Below, piece after piece: positions 33,401-45,330 of a stretch of DNA of 64,000 bases. Both the position numbers and the translations under genes were made by a program. The notes beneath the pieces were generated by a model. That model was not told the origin of the DNA. It saw only the letters and a list, made by a program, of their open reading frames with translations, and ran no database searches. Location: positions 1 through 64,000 of the forward strand of contig JARBJD010000161.1 of NCBI GenBank assembly GCA_033064195.1. The letters run 5' to 3'. The first letter of the stretch is position 1, and each line of letters opens with the position of its first letter. This DNA comes from Blattamonas nauphoetae (lineage: Eukaryota > Preaxostyla > Oxymonadida).

Positions 33401-36400
33401 TCAGTTTTTCTGCTCCAACAAGTGCAACAGAAGAACTTGAGATTTATTCTTCGCAACGACTCAAATACGGGGCAACGTATGAAATCTCAAATCTGACATC
33501 AGCGTCAGTTCATGCTTTGATTACAGCACCCCCATTCAAGATTCCCGATCCTCCCGCTCGAATTGTATCGTGCACGTGTGAATTGGGCAGAGACAAGATG
33601 ACGAAAGCCCTCGTCACCTTCTCTGGATCCTCTTTCCCACCTCAAACGCCCTTCACACTCATCGTCAAACAGATGAACGACCAGGATCAAGAGGTCGGTG
33701 ATGATATTCGATTGGCAGGATCCTTTGGTGGAGAATCAGGAACAGAACTCGCATCTCATCTGATGGAGATTGAAGTGTATGTTCCTACAGAGCGAACTTT
33801 GTCCTTTGGAACGAACTATAAAGTGACAAAACTCGACATTTCTGACGTTGATTCGATTGTTCATAATTCAGTCGTCTTCTCGGTTGATCCGGAACCACCC
33901 CGATTGTTAGATGTGTCCACATCGCACACAAACGACTCGATTACTCTCACATTCGGTGGAAGTGCACTTGATTCTGGTGATGCGACGGTCGTCCTGACCT
34001 CTAACGTCTCTCACACTCCCACCATCACATTGGCGGTCTCGTCACATTCGTCGTCTGAATCCACAGAATTCAGATTGTTCCCTCGGATAGATGACGATAA
34101 CCAACTGAAATATAACACGAAGTACACTGTGGATTCGATGTTTTGTGGGGGAAAGCAAGTCATTCGGCATTCCACAGTCGAGTTCTCGACAGATCCCGCC
34201 CCAGAACGGTTACTGGATCTCGTCAATGGATCATTCTCTGACCATCTTCAAACAACCATTCCTCTTGACTTCTCCGGTCATGGCCTTCGCCCCTCTGCAG
34301 AATACTCCGTCTCTTTGACGTCAGTCCACACAAACGGTACGCCCCCACACACTCGATCTCTCACACTAACAGCGACAACGGACACCATTTTTGAAACATT
34401 CTCCGCGGTTCTGTACCCGTCGAAACCGGATCGACTGATGTACGGCACAGAATATAACGTCACAGCCTTTGAACGAGACTCAACTGTCCTCATGTCGTCT
34501 TCAACCACGTTTAAGACTCCTTCTGAACCAGTACGATTGGAGGGAGCCGATGCTGTTCTCTCAACAACTCGGGTTGAGGCGATTGTCACTTTGTCTGGTG
34601 TGAAGCTCACTCCAGGAACATGGGCAATCGAATTGATAGATACATCGACATCCGCAACCAGTAGTCACCAAATCACCCTCAACTCAGATCTGACGTTCAT
34701 TCTCCCTGTGTCATCGTCATCATCAACGGAGTCGCTTCAGTATGAACATAACTACACCATCAAAGCAATGTCTGGGAACGACCCTGTCGTTGTAAATGAT
34801 GAAGTGTTTTTCATCGTTCCTAAACCACCCCGGATTTCGACTGTGAAGGCCGTGTTTGCGAACATAATCAACACCACCTTCCACGTTGAACTGGCGGGAG
34901 AAGGATTTCCTCTGAAGGGGATCTACAACTTGACACTGACCACAGGTGAGATCATCCCGATCTCCTTTGACTCGGCCACATCTGGACTGACCACGGATTC
35001 TCATCTGCTGGGAGGAGCCAAGTTTGAGTATGGTACAACTTACACAATCGAATCAGTCCACCTCTCGACAGATCAATCTGACCATGTTTTGTTTGATTCA
35101 CCAACATTCGCGACCGGTCCCAAACCAAAGACAATTGCTCTGAATGTCGATTCGTCGTCACCAGACATCACAGCGAAGTGTGGGGATGACTCACCCTGCT
35201 CAACAATCGATGCCGCGTGGGGAATTGTGGATCGACTTGGAATCAGCCAATGGATTGCGAATATCATCACTAAAACGAAGCAGGAAAAGAAAGTCTTGAT
35301 TAAGAATGGAGAAATTGGAGTATTTGCTCGAGTTGGGTTCATGGAGCCAATCCTGACAATCCCATCAACAGCATCTTCCTCTGGGCAGTCGGGAATGGTT
35401 GAGGTTCAGAAGGGATCGTTCGAACTTCGAGACGTTAATGTGGAGATTGGATCGTCGTCAACCTCGTTCGTATTTCTGTCAGCATTGGAGGGTGTTATCG
35501 TCATGCATGACAGTTTGATCATGGGGATCACTCCACCCTCAAACGAAGCTTCTGAAGAAGACACTTCGATTTGTGGATGGGAAACTGGCCTCATTCGTCT
35601 GGAGAACTCCAGCACGTCTGTCTTTGGAACTGGCTTCACTCAACTCCCGCAGGGGGTGTTTCGCATGAATGGGGGAGATCTACACATCGTCACTTCGTCC
35701 TTCGACGGCAATTCTCCAATGCAATCATCGTTTTCTTCCACTCGCAGAAACATCTTCTGTTCTGGGGAAGGGATAATCAATGTCGGTGCGATCAGTGGGG
35801 GTGATGGTCAACTGGCAGGGTCGTCGGCGTGGATGTGGTTGTCAGAGTGTTCGTTAACGTCCACGTCGATCAATATCAACGCACCTTTCTTCATTCCGAC
35901 TTTGGACACTGCCAACTCGTCAATCAAGCTCAACAAGAAAAACAAAAACTATGCTCTCTCACTTGTTGGTTCAACATTCATTCCCTGTGGATTGTTTGCT
36001 GAGATTTTTGAATATGATCCAAACACAAAACTCGAAACGGAAAATCACTTTTTGCGAGAACTCAACACATCCACGACATCCCTCTCAGAAACAGCTATTT
36101 CGTTCTCTCTCACGTCATCTGAGCTTCAAGCGAATCTGAACGAAACATTTGAGTGGAGAACCAGATTGATGTATGGAAACAACGAGACAACGAGTTGGCT
36201 TCGCCTGAAAGACAGTTTAGCAGCAGAAAAGAAGGCTCAATTGTGGAAAAACATGAAATGGATTATTCCAATCGTCGCTGCCTGTTCAGTTCTCCTTCTG
36301 TTCCTCCTCATCATTATTGTTCTCCTTTATCGCCGGAAGCAAAAGAAGTCTCAAACCGAATCTACAACAACAGAGCTGGACGAAGCAGACCTGATGATGG

Positions 36401-37221
36401 ATGTTGAAAAAATAGAAGAAAGAGAAACAGTTGAAGCTGTGGGAGCCAATCAGGAGTCGACGATCCAAACGGACGACGTGAAAAAGACCGAAATTCAGAA
36501 ATCTTTCAGCCAAGACACTCAGGTCGGTCTTGGTCAAGAATACATGAGAGGGGTCGATCATGGGGTTCCAGTTGTGGTGAACAAGAAAGACACTCTCTAC
36601 GAGCGATTGCATGGAGAGAAGAAACGCGAGATTGATCGAACGAAACTTCGGAGAGAGATTGTGGACTCTCTGAAGCTCATCCTGAAACGAGCACCAGCGA
36701 GCCAAGTTCTGACAAACTTTTCCTCGCATTGGGTCTTGTTCGGTCCCGACGATGCGGTTCATCTGAAACTTCAGAAAGAAGAAACAGAAACGGCAGATCA
36801 GTCCAAAACGGTGGGGTATCAAAACAATGACAACCGTGAAGACATTCGATGGAAGGCGCCTGAGGCTCAAGAAGAAAGATCAACCCAGAATTTCGACAAA
36901 GAGAAGGCGTTAGTTTTTAGTCTTGGCCTCGTCTTGTATGAAATAGAGACTGGTTCTGTGCCGCATCCAGAGACGAATGCGATCGATGCTGCTCATCAAC
37001 TGGGAACAGGGGTGCTCCCACGAATGGAACTTGTGAAAGACCCTTCAATGAAGGTGTTGATTGAGAAATGTCTGAATGTGATGCCCTGCAACCGCCCAAC
37101 TTTGGACGATGTCTCGAAATCATTGAATGGGTCAGTCTATGTTATCGAAGAGTCTGGCTCTCTCATCAAAGCTGGTCGTGGAAAAGGTTACCTACCACTA
37201 GCTCCGTCAACTGATATTTAG
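30415..37221 (+). CDS. Giant surface protein: beta-helix, Ig-like repeats, kinase-like tail
   Basis: 2,268 residues with no intron needed. Signal peptide MIIFLIPFLLSTQ. Residues to about 540 carry Cys-rich beta-helix (pectin-lyase/Pmp-like) repeats with GGAI, CTF and CSF motifs. Residues 540-1590 hold about a dozen repeats of roughly 100 residues, each with a Tyr-(Gly/Asn)-Thr-x-Tyr motif (YNTKYKVKSI, YGTEYNVTAF, YGTTYTIESV), probably Ig/FN3-like. A second beta-helix-like stretch follows (CGDDSPCSTIDAAW). A transmembrane helix sits near residue 1948 (IIPIVAACSVLLLFLLIII). The cytoplasmic tail ends with a kinase C-lobe remnant: WKAPEAQE, SLGLVLYEIETGSVPHPE and CLNVMPCNRPTLDDV. No glycine loop, VAIK Lys, HRD or DFG is seen, so it is a pseudokinase fragment. 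Such proteins are expanded families in oxymonads; adhesion or environment sensing is inferred. Confidence 0.85.
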   Translation: MIIFLIPFLLSTQNHPEQSVDLHDIVNMFRHQTNMADQNRESEYGIQLMNKLYTSRNLEIRSEHVVMFGNNATIIHKMDVNSQKNMKPVQSLIMVVTNSTLTLYDLTLRSQADGVSVLSLESSSLSLFDCTLSTKGVQTPFLVHASTPSDNVAIRMVSLTNSPFDDNSFNMKPLVGLFSDNCDRQRGNELSIHSTNMKVSNIVLLEGTGPLFSFGTNRQDKSSFKTINTIMSFASIRNVSSGAAEESISSDCEISQSLIGCSVQNSTNHISGTSIRDVNLGGSLICSNSSFVSCERTSQPNSEHILTNENYTSSPRFVYSAESLNTYTSATFTLCTFTSLKTPTGGNLFGGGAILISNINTDLTVTSCSFRECLTEQKDSDGGAICASNTAANTQKVEIGHSTFFRCKAFCESSPLVPTVGGAAVIYNIVSVKISSCVFDGCYGYSGGSLYLRFHPTCSLSDLLFSESVAVSGGAIDIRDMEGFSMTSVAFRGCQCNQDYYAKDVYISTAASGLDFSGNFQFCDSTSGEANVNHNQNRELDVVPQVTQAVRVDMVNVDTSKQEAIITVKTSTPVKGKMGICLLDNTGIPRSVFVDFGSTPSTTGIATATLGTDGLFQTGRTYTVSSLGIVGWRPLDSYVYQAVAERSEKVKAAIMLSGFGLPDGLYSMVVEDSSSASSTINLQVSGTDPIIPAKHTTLTTTTPLSLPNSNGDLTYNTKYKVKSIQSIAESVATSVFVNEGITFTTPTAPGWIDSLSVTPSGDRKTATINLVGRELVNAGYKVTFENKDKTSWTLDISGMTPTSCFFTVSTDDKESSASLEYGASYTIVSISTSSNSLVLPQNPVFQIPHPPRITAIDTTLSSSMTHFDVSVSGTHLPVSGVYTLTFSEHNTPMHVTFGSEGGKAESVKAGLPQEYQFNTEYSFDSMVLKGGDSVVFGSGKTMKTPKGPTLSKVVATLDSSNLNKLVLTIESSDIPSGEYSLNLKENEQASAVPLVVSFSAPTSATEELEIYSSQRLKYGATYEISNLTSASVHALITAPPFKIPDPPARIVSCTCELGRDKMTKALVTFSGSSFPPQTPFTLIVKQMNDQDQEVGDDIRLAGSFGGESGTELASHLMEIEVYVPTERTLSFGTNYKVTKLDISDVDSIVHNSVVFSVDPEPPRLLDVSTSHTNDSITLTFGGSALDSGDATVVLTSNVSHTPTITLAVSSHSSSESTEFRLFPRIDDDNQLKYNTKYTVDSMFCGGKQVIRHSTVEFSTDPAPERLLDLVNGSFSDHLQTTIPLDFSGHGLRPSAEYSVSLTSVHTNGTPPHTRSLTLTATTDTIFETFSAVLYPSKPDRLMYGTEYNVTAFERDSTVLMSSSTTFKTPSEPVRLEGADAVLSTTRVEAIVTLSGVKLTPGTWAIELIDTSTSATSSHQITLNSDLTFILPVSSSSSTESLQYEHNYTIKAMSGNDPVVVNDEVFFIVPKPPRISTVKAVFANIINTTFHVELAGEGFPLKGIYNLTLTTGEIIPISFDSATSGLTTDSHLLGGAKFEYGTTYTIESVHLSTDQSDHVLFDSPTFATGPKPKTIALNVDSSSPDITAKCGDDSPCSTIDAAWGIVDRLGISQWIANIITKTKQEKKVLIKNGEIGVFARVGFMEPILTIPSTASSSGQSGMVEVQKGSFELRDVNVEIGSSSTSFVFLSALEGVIVMHDSLIMGITPPSNEASEEDTSICGWETGLIRLENSSTSVFGTGFTQLPQGVFRMNGGDLHIVTSSFDGNSPMQSSFSSTRRNIFCSGEGIINVGAISGGDGQLAGSSAWMWLSECSLTSTSININAPFFIPTLDTANSSIKLNKKNKNYALSLVGSTFIPCGLFAEIFEYDPNTKLETENHFLRELNTSTTSLSETAISFSLTSSELQANLNETFEWRTRLMYGNNETTSWLRLKDSLAAEKKAQLWKNMKWIIPIVAACSVLLLFLLIIIVLLYRRKQKKSQTESTTTELDEADLMMDVEKIEERETVEAVGANQESTIQTDDVKKTEIQKSFSQDTQVGLGQEYMRGVDHGVPVVVNKKDTLYERLHGEKKREIDRTKLRREIVDSLKLILKRAPASQVLTNFSSHWVLFGPDDAVHLKLQKEETETADQSKTVGYQNNDNREDIRWKAPEAQEERSTQNFDKEKALVFSLGLVLYEIETGSVPHPETNAIDAAHQLGTGVLPRMELVKDPSMKVLIEKCLNVMPCNRPTLDDVSKSLNGSVYVIEESGSLIKAGRGKGYLPLAPSTDI

Positions 37222-37730
37222 TCTCACCACGTGAAGATCGTGAAATTGAGACTCCATTCGCGTCACACAGAGACTCCCTCGTTGATCTCTCACACACCAC
37301 GTCACTAATTCACATCATGAAACAATAGGTTCAGAACAGAGAAACCCAGAATATAGTCATTATCACGTCACTCACCTGCTTCACAACAGAACCACAACTC
37401 TCTCGACATCACTCTCTCCACCGAGAATGTCGATAGAGATCACAACACAATCAATACACTCATCTCACACTATTCACTACAAGGAGACATAGTATCTCTT
37501 CATCATTTGAGAACGGCTTCGTTCTCCCTACATGAGTTCCACAACTTTCTTGATTCGATCTTTCCGTGTCAATTTAACCATTCCTATTGTCTCTTGATTT
37601 TCATGTCAGCTTCCTGATTTATCTTGATTTGTCTTGATTTCATGGTTTTTTCCGAATTGGACGGTCAGTAGATGTTTTGATTATGATTTGCGATCGTCGA
37701 CATCTGTTGAAAAAGAGATGAAGGGTCGGA
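37222..37730. other. Intergenic region, about 500 bp
   Basis: C/A-rich then T-rich spacer between two same-strand giant genes. Short imperfect repeats of CTCACACACCACGTCAC-like sequence occur near 37260-37310. No gene seen; probably 3' UTR and promoter. Confidence 0.5.
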
Positions 37731-40700
37731 ATGCTCGATTCTCCTCAAATAATTGATTATTCGACGGACCGAAAGGAGAATCTGGAAGATGATATTTGTT
37801 CTTTTGTTTCAGCAACACACTCTCTCCCGGAAAGTCCAGCATCTCCCAATGACTCACCTCTGCATTTCACACCTGATTCACAGCTTCTTGTATCCTCTTC
37901 AGGGATCCACGTTCTACACACTGTAGACAATATGTATGCTCTTACTTATTTTCAATTTCTCTTGTTTCTAGTAATCACTCAACACCACTTCCGCCACTCC
38001 GAACTCCACAGGCCCCTCAAAAGCAGCCTCATTCAAATTCAACCACTCCAAAGGTGAATCGAGCTAAGACATCGCTTGGTCTTGGTGTACATCCCATTCA
38101 AAGCCCGAACCAGCGTCGAATGAATCGAGGAGATGATCAGATGTCTTCAACATTCATTTCTGTATCTCTCTTGATGTACTTTACTTTTTCTCTGTATCAG
38201 GATTCGAAGAAATATTTGAACAAATCACCGAAAGGAACTGATTCAAAAGCTGAACTGATCTCACAAAAAGCGAGATTTGGAGCTGAACGTCGTGCTCCAC
38301 AGCCATTTTACCGAAGTGGATCGCCTCAAATTGCTCCTTTTCGGCCCACCTTAGATGATGAAGCAAAAGTTCAATTTCTTCCAACCACCATCATGTTCGA
38401 GGCGGAAGCATCACAATCTCTCGCGGACTATCTCAAAACACGAGATATAACCTCACGAGCTGGAGACTCCACACTCTCTAGAACTCTCCCATCTCGAGGG
38501 GAAGGACAGTTTAAACCTGTGTCACAGCAAATGCTTCATCGAACAAGAATTGAAGAGACTCATTGGAGCAAGAATCAATTCCCTGAAAGAATGACATCAA
38601 CACGCGCTCACTTGCTCAAATTAGAAGAAAACATGGATTCTTCGATTGCTCGACTGAAACACGAAGAAGAGATCGCACAATCAACTTCATCTCATCATCC
38701 CTCAATTATCTCGAATAGTCTACATTCGAAACGAGCTGAATTGTTAAATACATTCAGAACAGAACTGATTTCCATGTTGAGCCTTCAAAGCAACACCTAT
38801 GCTCGGCTATTCGACAAACTTCTTTCTGAATATGACAAAATCTCACAAGAAAACCACATATTTCATACAGAGTTGGCAGAAATTGAAAATAAGATGAAAA
38901 AAGAATCCTTAGAGAAAGACGAACAACTACGCACGATGGATGCCGAGACAAACCGACTCGTTGCTCTCGCGAAGGTTTTATTCGTTCCTACGAAACAATC
39001 TCGAGTGCAATCACGCTCATTCCCTCCAACTGAAGACGTATCACCCAATCTCGCTTCTCAAGCACATGAATCTCCGATTGACCCTTCAGACTTCATCGTC
39101 AATGATCACGGAGACTCAGGCGTCAGAATCCAGACCTTACAAAAAGACATTGCAGCAGCTGAGTTGTCTGTGTTGGATTGGCGCCGAAAATTTGAAGAAA
39201 GCGACGCGAAGCTGCTTGATCTTGTCAGAAAAAACGATAAACTCATCAAATCACTTGTTTCCATTCGGATGGACCTCGAAACAGCACTCCGAGATAAAAT
39301 TCGAATTGAAGTCGAAATGAACGAAATGGTGAAAACAAAGGCCAACTTGGAGAGGATGATGGTGGACAGGGAGGGCGAGTTGGAGAGCGACATTGAGGAG
39401 GAAGTGATGCGGCGGCTGGCCGAAGTCGAGGAACAGAGACTCTCCAAACAGAACACTCGAGCAATGAACACCGACACGGGGGACTATGCGATGATGCAGA
39501 TTGAGCGCTGGGCAAAGTCAAACATGACGATGAAGATGGAGGAAGAGGAGAAGCTCAGCCAATTCCTTCAAAAGAAAGTAAAAGAACTTCAAGAAACACT
39601 CGACACCGAGCAGAAATACAACTACAAACTGGGGATTGAGTGGAAATCAAAGGAAGGAGAATACGAACAAACACAAAAACAGAACCAACAACTCATCCAG
39701 AAGTTGGATGCAAAAGTGGAGGAGTTGAATGCTGCTCTGAAGAAGGCTCGGAAGGACGGAAGTGAGTTGCTGTCGAAGAAGGAGGCTTTGGAGGATATGC
39801 TCGCGAAACAACAACAGAAGGGAAGGGAATTTGACAAAGAAACAGAGAAAAAGAACACCGAAATCGAGAAATTGAAGAAGGAAATTGACAAGCTCAAAGA
39901 CCAAAATGAAGCGATGCAAAAGGCAGAGAATGAACGAGAGAAGGAGGGCAACAACGAGGTTGAGAATCTGAGTGACGACATGGGGGAACTGCGATCTGAG
40001 CTTGTTCGAGAGAAACAGCATGGAATCAAACTCGAACAGGAAGTTCGGGCCCTCACAAAGGAGATTGAAGAGTTGCGGAAGGAGATGGCTGAGGCAAATG
40101 AAAAGAAACTTGAACAGATGCTGGCCAAAGAAAAGCTCGAAAATGAGAAGGAAAACTTGCTGGAGAAGATGGCAGCTGACGAAAGAAGGCGGAACGAGAA
40201 GATTGAAAGAGAGAAGAAACAGATGGCATCAGCTGAAGAAGCAAAGGAAAGAAATAGAAAACGGAAGGAGGAAAGAAAGACCGAGGAAGATGTCGAAGTT
40301 CGTTCGAGCACGCATAAATCGCAACGATCCTCAAAACACCAACCAACAAAAGAAAAACGAAACAGCCTTCGCACGTCAGTTGCTTCTCAAAATGCCGCAG
40401 TTGTCCTCGACTCAAACAAACAGAGTGTCACCTCACCCACTCTCGACACTCATTCTCCCTCACCCACTCAAGACGCTCATTCTCCCTCACCCACTCAAGA
40501 CACTCATCCCGATGCAGACATGCGGGAACGAACGTTCTCGATTCGAACATCCATCGACGGCAGATCGATTATCTCAGAAGAACCGAACACTTTTGAGGAT
40601 GACACAGAGGACAAAGAGTACATCGAGATGGGTGTGGACACGAGTGACTTTGAAGAGTATTACATTCAAACCCATCCGCCATCATCCAACAGTTTCATCC

Positions 40701-43700
40701 TCACCGAATATTCCGGAAACCCATCATCCAATTCAAACAAACAAGCGATGTCAACTCCACATCAAGAACTCACCATCAACACGTCAGTCTACGCAGACGG
40801 ATACACACAAACGTCGCCACTCTCAAGAGAACCAGATCGACTCGACCATCCGTCGTCCTCCAAACGATCCCCGCCAAATCCGTGGAGCCCGGTTCCTGGT
40901 CGTACCAACAGTCCACTCCGCCGTTCGTCGATTTTGGATTATTCGAATGCGACGAAGCTGGTGGAGGAGTCACCAACTCTCGTGACGGTCCCGATGAGCC
41001 CAAAATCTGATCTGATGAGGCAGAGCTCGATGGAAACATCCGAGCAGGAGATCACGGGGAGTGATGGGGACAGGAGAGAAGGATACAAATCAAGCCCTCC
41101 TCAAGGACAGACAGTATCTCGAGACGGACAAGATACTCTGAAACAAGGAAACTCTCCTGCTCAGACAGACAGTTCAGGATCCCCAGATTTCAAAACAAGT
41201 CCGCCCCATCCCTCTCGACACGTTCCACCATCGATTCATGTCACTCCTCCACCATCAAGCCCTCATCCATCGCCATCCTCACTCCACCAACCTCAAGTCA
41301 ATCTTCCACACTCCTCACCGGAACCATATCCCAGCGCTTCACCTCAACCATCACGCCATCGCATCCATTCACCAAAACGTCAAAACATCCCCAAACTTCA
41401 CTCGCCGTGTCAACTCCGCACATCGTTTCAAGGCGATGAGAACTTCCCCGATGACGGCGGAGTGGAAGTGTCGCAAGAAAAGAGCAAAACCGACAAGCGT
41501 GTTGATGTTATGGTCTGGACGCCAACTGCGATGGATGTGGCCTTCTTCACAGATCGCTCAAGAGACTCGGATTCTGAGAAGAAAGGGTCTTCAGAAAATG
41601 TCATTTCCAAAGCCGAAGATCTTCCATCGCCTGTCGTCGTCGTAAACCAAGAAATCAACACCATCCTCTCCATCCCAATCAACAGCGTGAAGGAAGAGAG
41701 CGAATACTTCCTTCGAAAGATCGATGAGTGGATGGATCTTGTCCGCTCAACACACCACACTCCACCGACCATCCACAAACCTTCGTACAAGAAGTCCACC
41801 TCCATTTCTCCACTCCAACCACCCAAATCACCGCACTCTCCAAAGCAGGCGAGAAAGAGCCTTGTGAGTCAGCTGAATGTGGCAAAACTGAAAAGGGCCA
41901 GTTTGAAACCTCAACCGAATGAAGAAGAGCCGAAGAAAAAGGAGGAATGGGAGACGATTGTGATCAAGCAGGTTCCAGTTGGAGAAAAGGGGAAAGACAA
42001 AGACAAAGAGGGACAAGGCCATTCCAAAGACAAGCAAATGTCACCCCCGGTGAGCAAAAGAAGCACTAAAACTGCCCTAAACGACGATTCAGATTCAGAT
42101 TCATCAGAAGCTCGACCTGAACCTCCGACACAAGCAGAAATCACAACCCAAACAGACGATGTGCTTGGAGAGATGGTTTCTGCAGTGTTCACAACCCGGT
42201 CACTCCTCGACGTCTTCGAAACTCAACACGTCATCCCATCCCTCCCAGTCGGATCACCGACGTCCCAATCCACACGGAAAAGAGGGGAGAAGTCACAATT
42301 CTCCAAAAACTCTTCACAAGACAGCAACACAGCTGAGACACTCCGCCAAATTGTGGCGAATCGGACGTCTCTCGCTTCTGATGCTCAACAGATGTTCTCG
42401 CTCCAAGTCCTTGTTCTTGACTGTTTTGATCGGATTCGGCAATTGGAAAAACTTGTAAATGGGACAGACGAATCTTTCAGATCAATGGCATCGCATCCTG
42501 TTCAATCAGCGGCTCTCTCGTTCTCACAGACTATTTCGATCTCATCCGATCCAACATCATTCCACTGTCTGCACACAACAAAACAAATCGAGGAACTACC
42601 AATCTCAGCAGCGTTCACAGATTCTTCATTCTGTGCTCTTTTCCCTCCTTTTTCATCGCTCATCACCGTCGACACTTCACAGCAACCCAAGTCAGTCTTC
42701 TGGCTCCTCCGAATCATCCGGATTTTGTTTGCCAACAAACATTCGTCTGATCTATCACAACCAACACCCATTCCCGCCCAACACTTCCCACACTTCGTCC
42801 GAAAGTGGCTCAACCAGACATACGGTCTGTCCTCGCTTGTTTCTGAGCTTGGATCGAGTCTCTTAGTCAGTGCAGAAACGCATTCCACGCACAATCCCGA
42901 TGCAGCGATCTATTCATCATTCCTCTCGTGTCAATATCTCCATCCACACTGTTCCTTTTATCTCTTTGTTTCAGTTCTCGTATCTGGCCTTGCCGAATCG
43001 TCTTCCGTTGTCGACTGGCATCCCATTAAATCTGCAGGGCCCAGCGACGAAGCAAGCAGACAAACAGGATCGTCATTGACCCGACTCAGAGCGTCATATC
43101 TTCCGACGTCTGTGGCAATCGAGCTGATGAGTGCATTGTTCTATTTTGTGTCTGATGGGGAGTGGAACGAGATTGTGGAGAGAGTGAGACGGGAAGGACA
43201 TCACTGTACAGATCGTTTGGTTGAAAGAGGAGTTCGAGTTGATTTCCGATCAGCAAACCAACCAACGAAGCAACAGCCACCGCATGATTCCAGTAAAACT
43301 CTCACAACCACAACTCGTTCACGAAAGTCCAAATCGACAAATGCCCCAGCCCGAACGAAAAAGACTTTCAGATTGAAAGTGTTGGCCGAAGATCAAAACG
43401 GAGAATCAGAACGAGACGAATACGATGAAGGACGAGGCGAAGTTGGATATGTTTCGAATGTTGTGTCGAGAGAGGAGGCACCAGAGCCGATGCCTGCACT
43501 CAGCGAGAGGACAGGAGAACGAGTCAGCGAAGAGGAGATTCACACTTTTGTGAATCAGAATGGAAATGAGAACGCCGAAATCACTGGCGAGATGGACAGG
43601 ATCAATCTTTCATTGGACATGCCACAACAAACCACTCACAACACTCAATCGCCATCAACACATCCGACACCACACGAGTCATCAACACCAATGGGTGAAG

Positions 43701-44614
43701 AACAACCTGACACTGTACTCCGACAATCAGGCACGAACGCTCACCTCGCCGACAGATGGAACAATGACACTTCGGGAACAGAGCGAGAAGACGTGATTGG
43801 CGTCGGAACTCTGCAAGGCCTGATCATGACGGAATTCTCCAAGTGTGTGTCGATCTTCACGGCTGGCGTTCGGACTGTGTGTGAAGCTGTCTTGTCCAAT
43901 CGAAAGAAAGAGTCGCAGCCATCCGATGACACTCCTCCATCAACTCATCTCACACGAACAGAAGTTGAGACAGTTGCGTGTTTATGTTGCCCTTCGCTCC
44001 GATTCAACAACAAGTCCGATTGGGACGCTTTCTATCTCACCCTCTCGCACCTCCAATCGCAGCTCCCCAACTCATCGAAGCCCTCCAAAAGTGGTGATGG
44101 ACTCATCTTTGACGTCGATGCGGTTGTGGCCATTTCTGTTGTGTACGAGTGGATGAACACAAACGTGTATGGACAGACACTCCAGTTCGGGGAGGAAGGA
44201 GATGTTGTGGATGTCACCAGCTGTGCCGAGCGATTTCTGGGAGTTCTGTTAAGTTCTTTCCAGACACCAAATCTTCCTCGAAAAACCAAACCAAACGAAC
44301 CACACATCTCGTCAGACACGACCTCCTCATCGCCTCAATCCAAACCCCTCTTTATCTTCCTGTCACAACAGGATCCATCTTCAATCTCCCCAACGCGCCT
44401 TTCCCACATTCAGTCACTCTCTTCTCTTCTTTCCTTGTTTTCATCAAGTCGAACCATCGCCCGCTCGATTATCGAATCACACCAACGAAACAGAGAGAAC
44501 CTTCCCAAACCGCAAGGACGAACCAAAGGATCCCCAGGTGTAATTGTGAAGCACAGTGGAAGAGGGTTGACAGTCACAGCTCTAAATCCGACAATTGGTT
44601 CTGTTTTATCTTAA
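37731..44614 (+). CDS. Giant coiled-coil protein with Ser/Pro-rich middle
   Basis: About 2,268 residues, starting at MLDSPQIIDYSTDRK. Two short introns are inferred: 37934-37971 (38 nt) and 38162-38200 (39 nt, a multiple of three without a stop, so retention would not break the frame). Residues 200-300 are helical, with a conserved-looking LLNTFRTELISMLSLQSNTY segment. From about 39120 to 40300 there is near-continuous coiled coil rich in Glu and Lys (EKKNTEIEKLKKEIDKLKD). A Ser/Pro/Thr/His-rich region follows (40400-42100), including a 30-bp tandem repeat near 40440-40500 coding HSPSPTQDT. The C-terminal 800 residues are mixed helical and unrecognised. Probably cytoskeletal or centriolar; no family is assigned. 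Confidence 0.75.
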
Positions 44615-44976
44615 TTTCCTTGAGTGACCATCTTTTCTCTTGTTTTGATTGATTTTTGTTTTTTATTTCTGAAGCTATTTCAACCAAGTAATTGGCAGAG
44701 GTGGACTTTGAAATCAGGCAAAAAAGAGAGAATGAAAGGTGTCTCGATATTTTTGAAAACCCACACCGGTTTCACTGCGTATCCTTCCAGACACCACTTA
44801 AGTGGCCCAAAAAATCAGGTCCTGCAAAAAAACAGACTTTATTTTGTGAAAAATTGATTCAAATAATATCACTTCTGTAAAACAGAATTAAGGGTGATCC
44901 TCCACTTGACGGGCCAGAATTTTTTTAACTTTCGATTTTTTGACCGAACGAGGTACCTTTTTGTATTTACACTATG
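44615..44976. other. Gene-free spacer
   Basis: AT-rich stretch after the coiled-coil gene. Nothing recognised except that it leads into the structured inverted repeat at 44977. Confidence 0.4.
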
Positions 44977-45007
44977 CTGGCCTGACCGAGCCTTTTGGCT
45001 CGGTCAG
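44977..45007. repeat. Left inverted repeat with perfect hairpin
   Basis: CTGGCCTGACCG at 44977-44988 is matched in inverted orientation at 47385-47396, on the far side of the LRR gene. Overlapping it, CTGACCGAGCC-TTTT-GGCTCGGTCAG (44982-45007) is a perfect 11-bp hairpin. Confidence 0.6.
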
Positions 45008-45330
45008 TGTCACCTCGCTTCTCTTCTACGGGCCCGATCACTCTACCTGAGAGAATTGACTCAAATTGTTGATTTGTTGTGATGTGTCGTGATATAACAG
45101 CTTCTCCTACGATTATTCCCTCACACACCAGATTAAAGTTGCTTTCAACGTCGATTGGTTCTTGACAAACTGAAATGGAGATCTTCGCGTTCAAATCATC
45201 TTCCACACCCTCTCCTCCACTTCTTCCTTCTTTCCAATCTCCTCTTCCTTCTTCTCTTCCATTATCAGCTCAATAGAAAGTGCTCTCCCACTTTTCACAG
45301 CTTGTTCTTCATCTTCTCCACTTTCCACTG

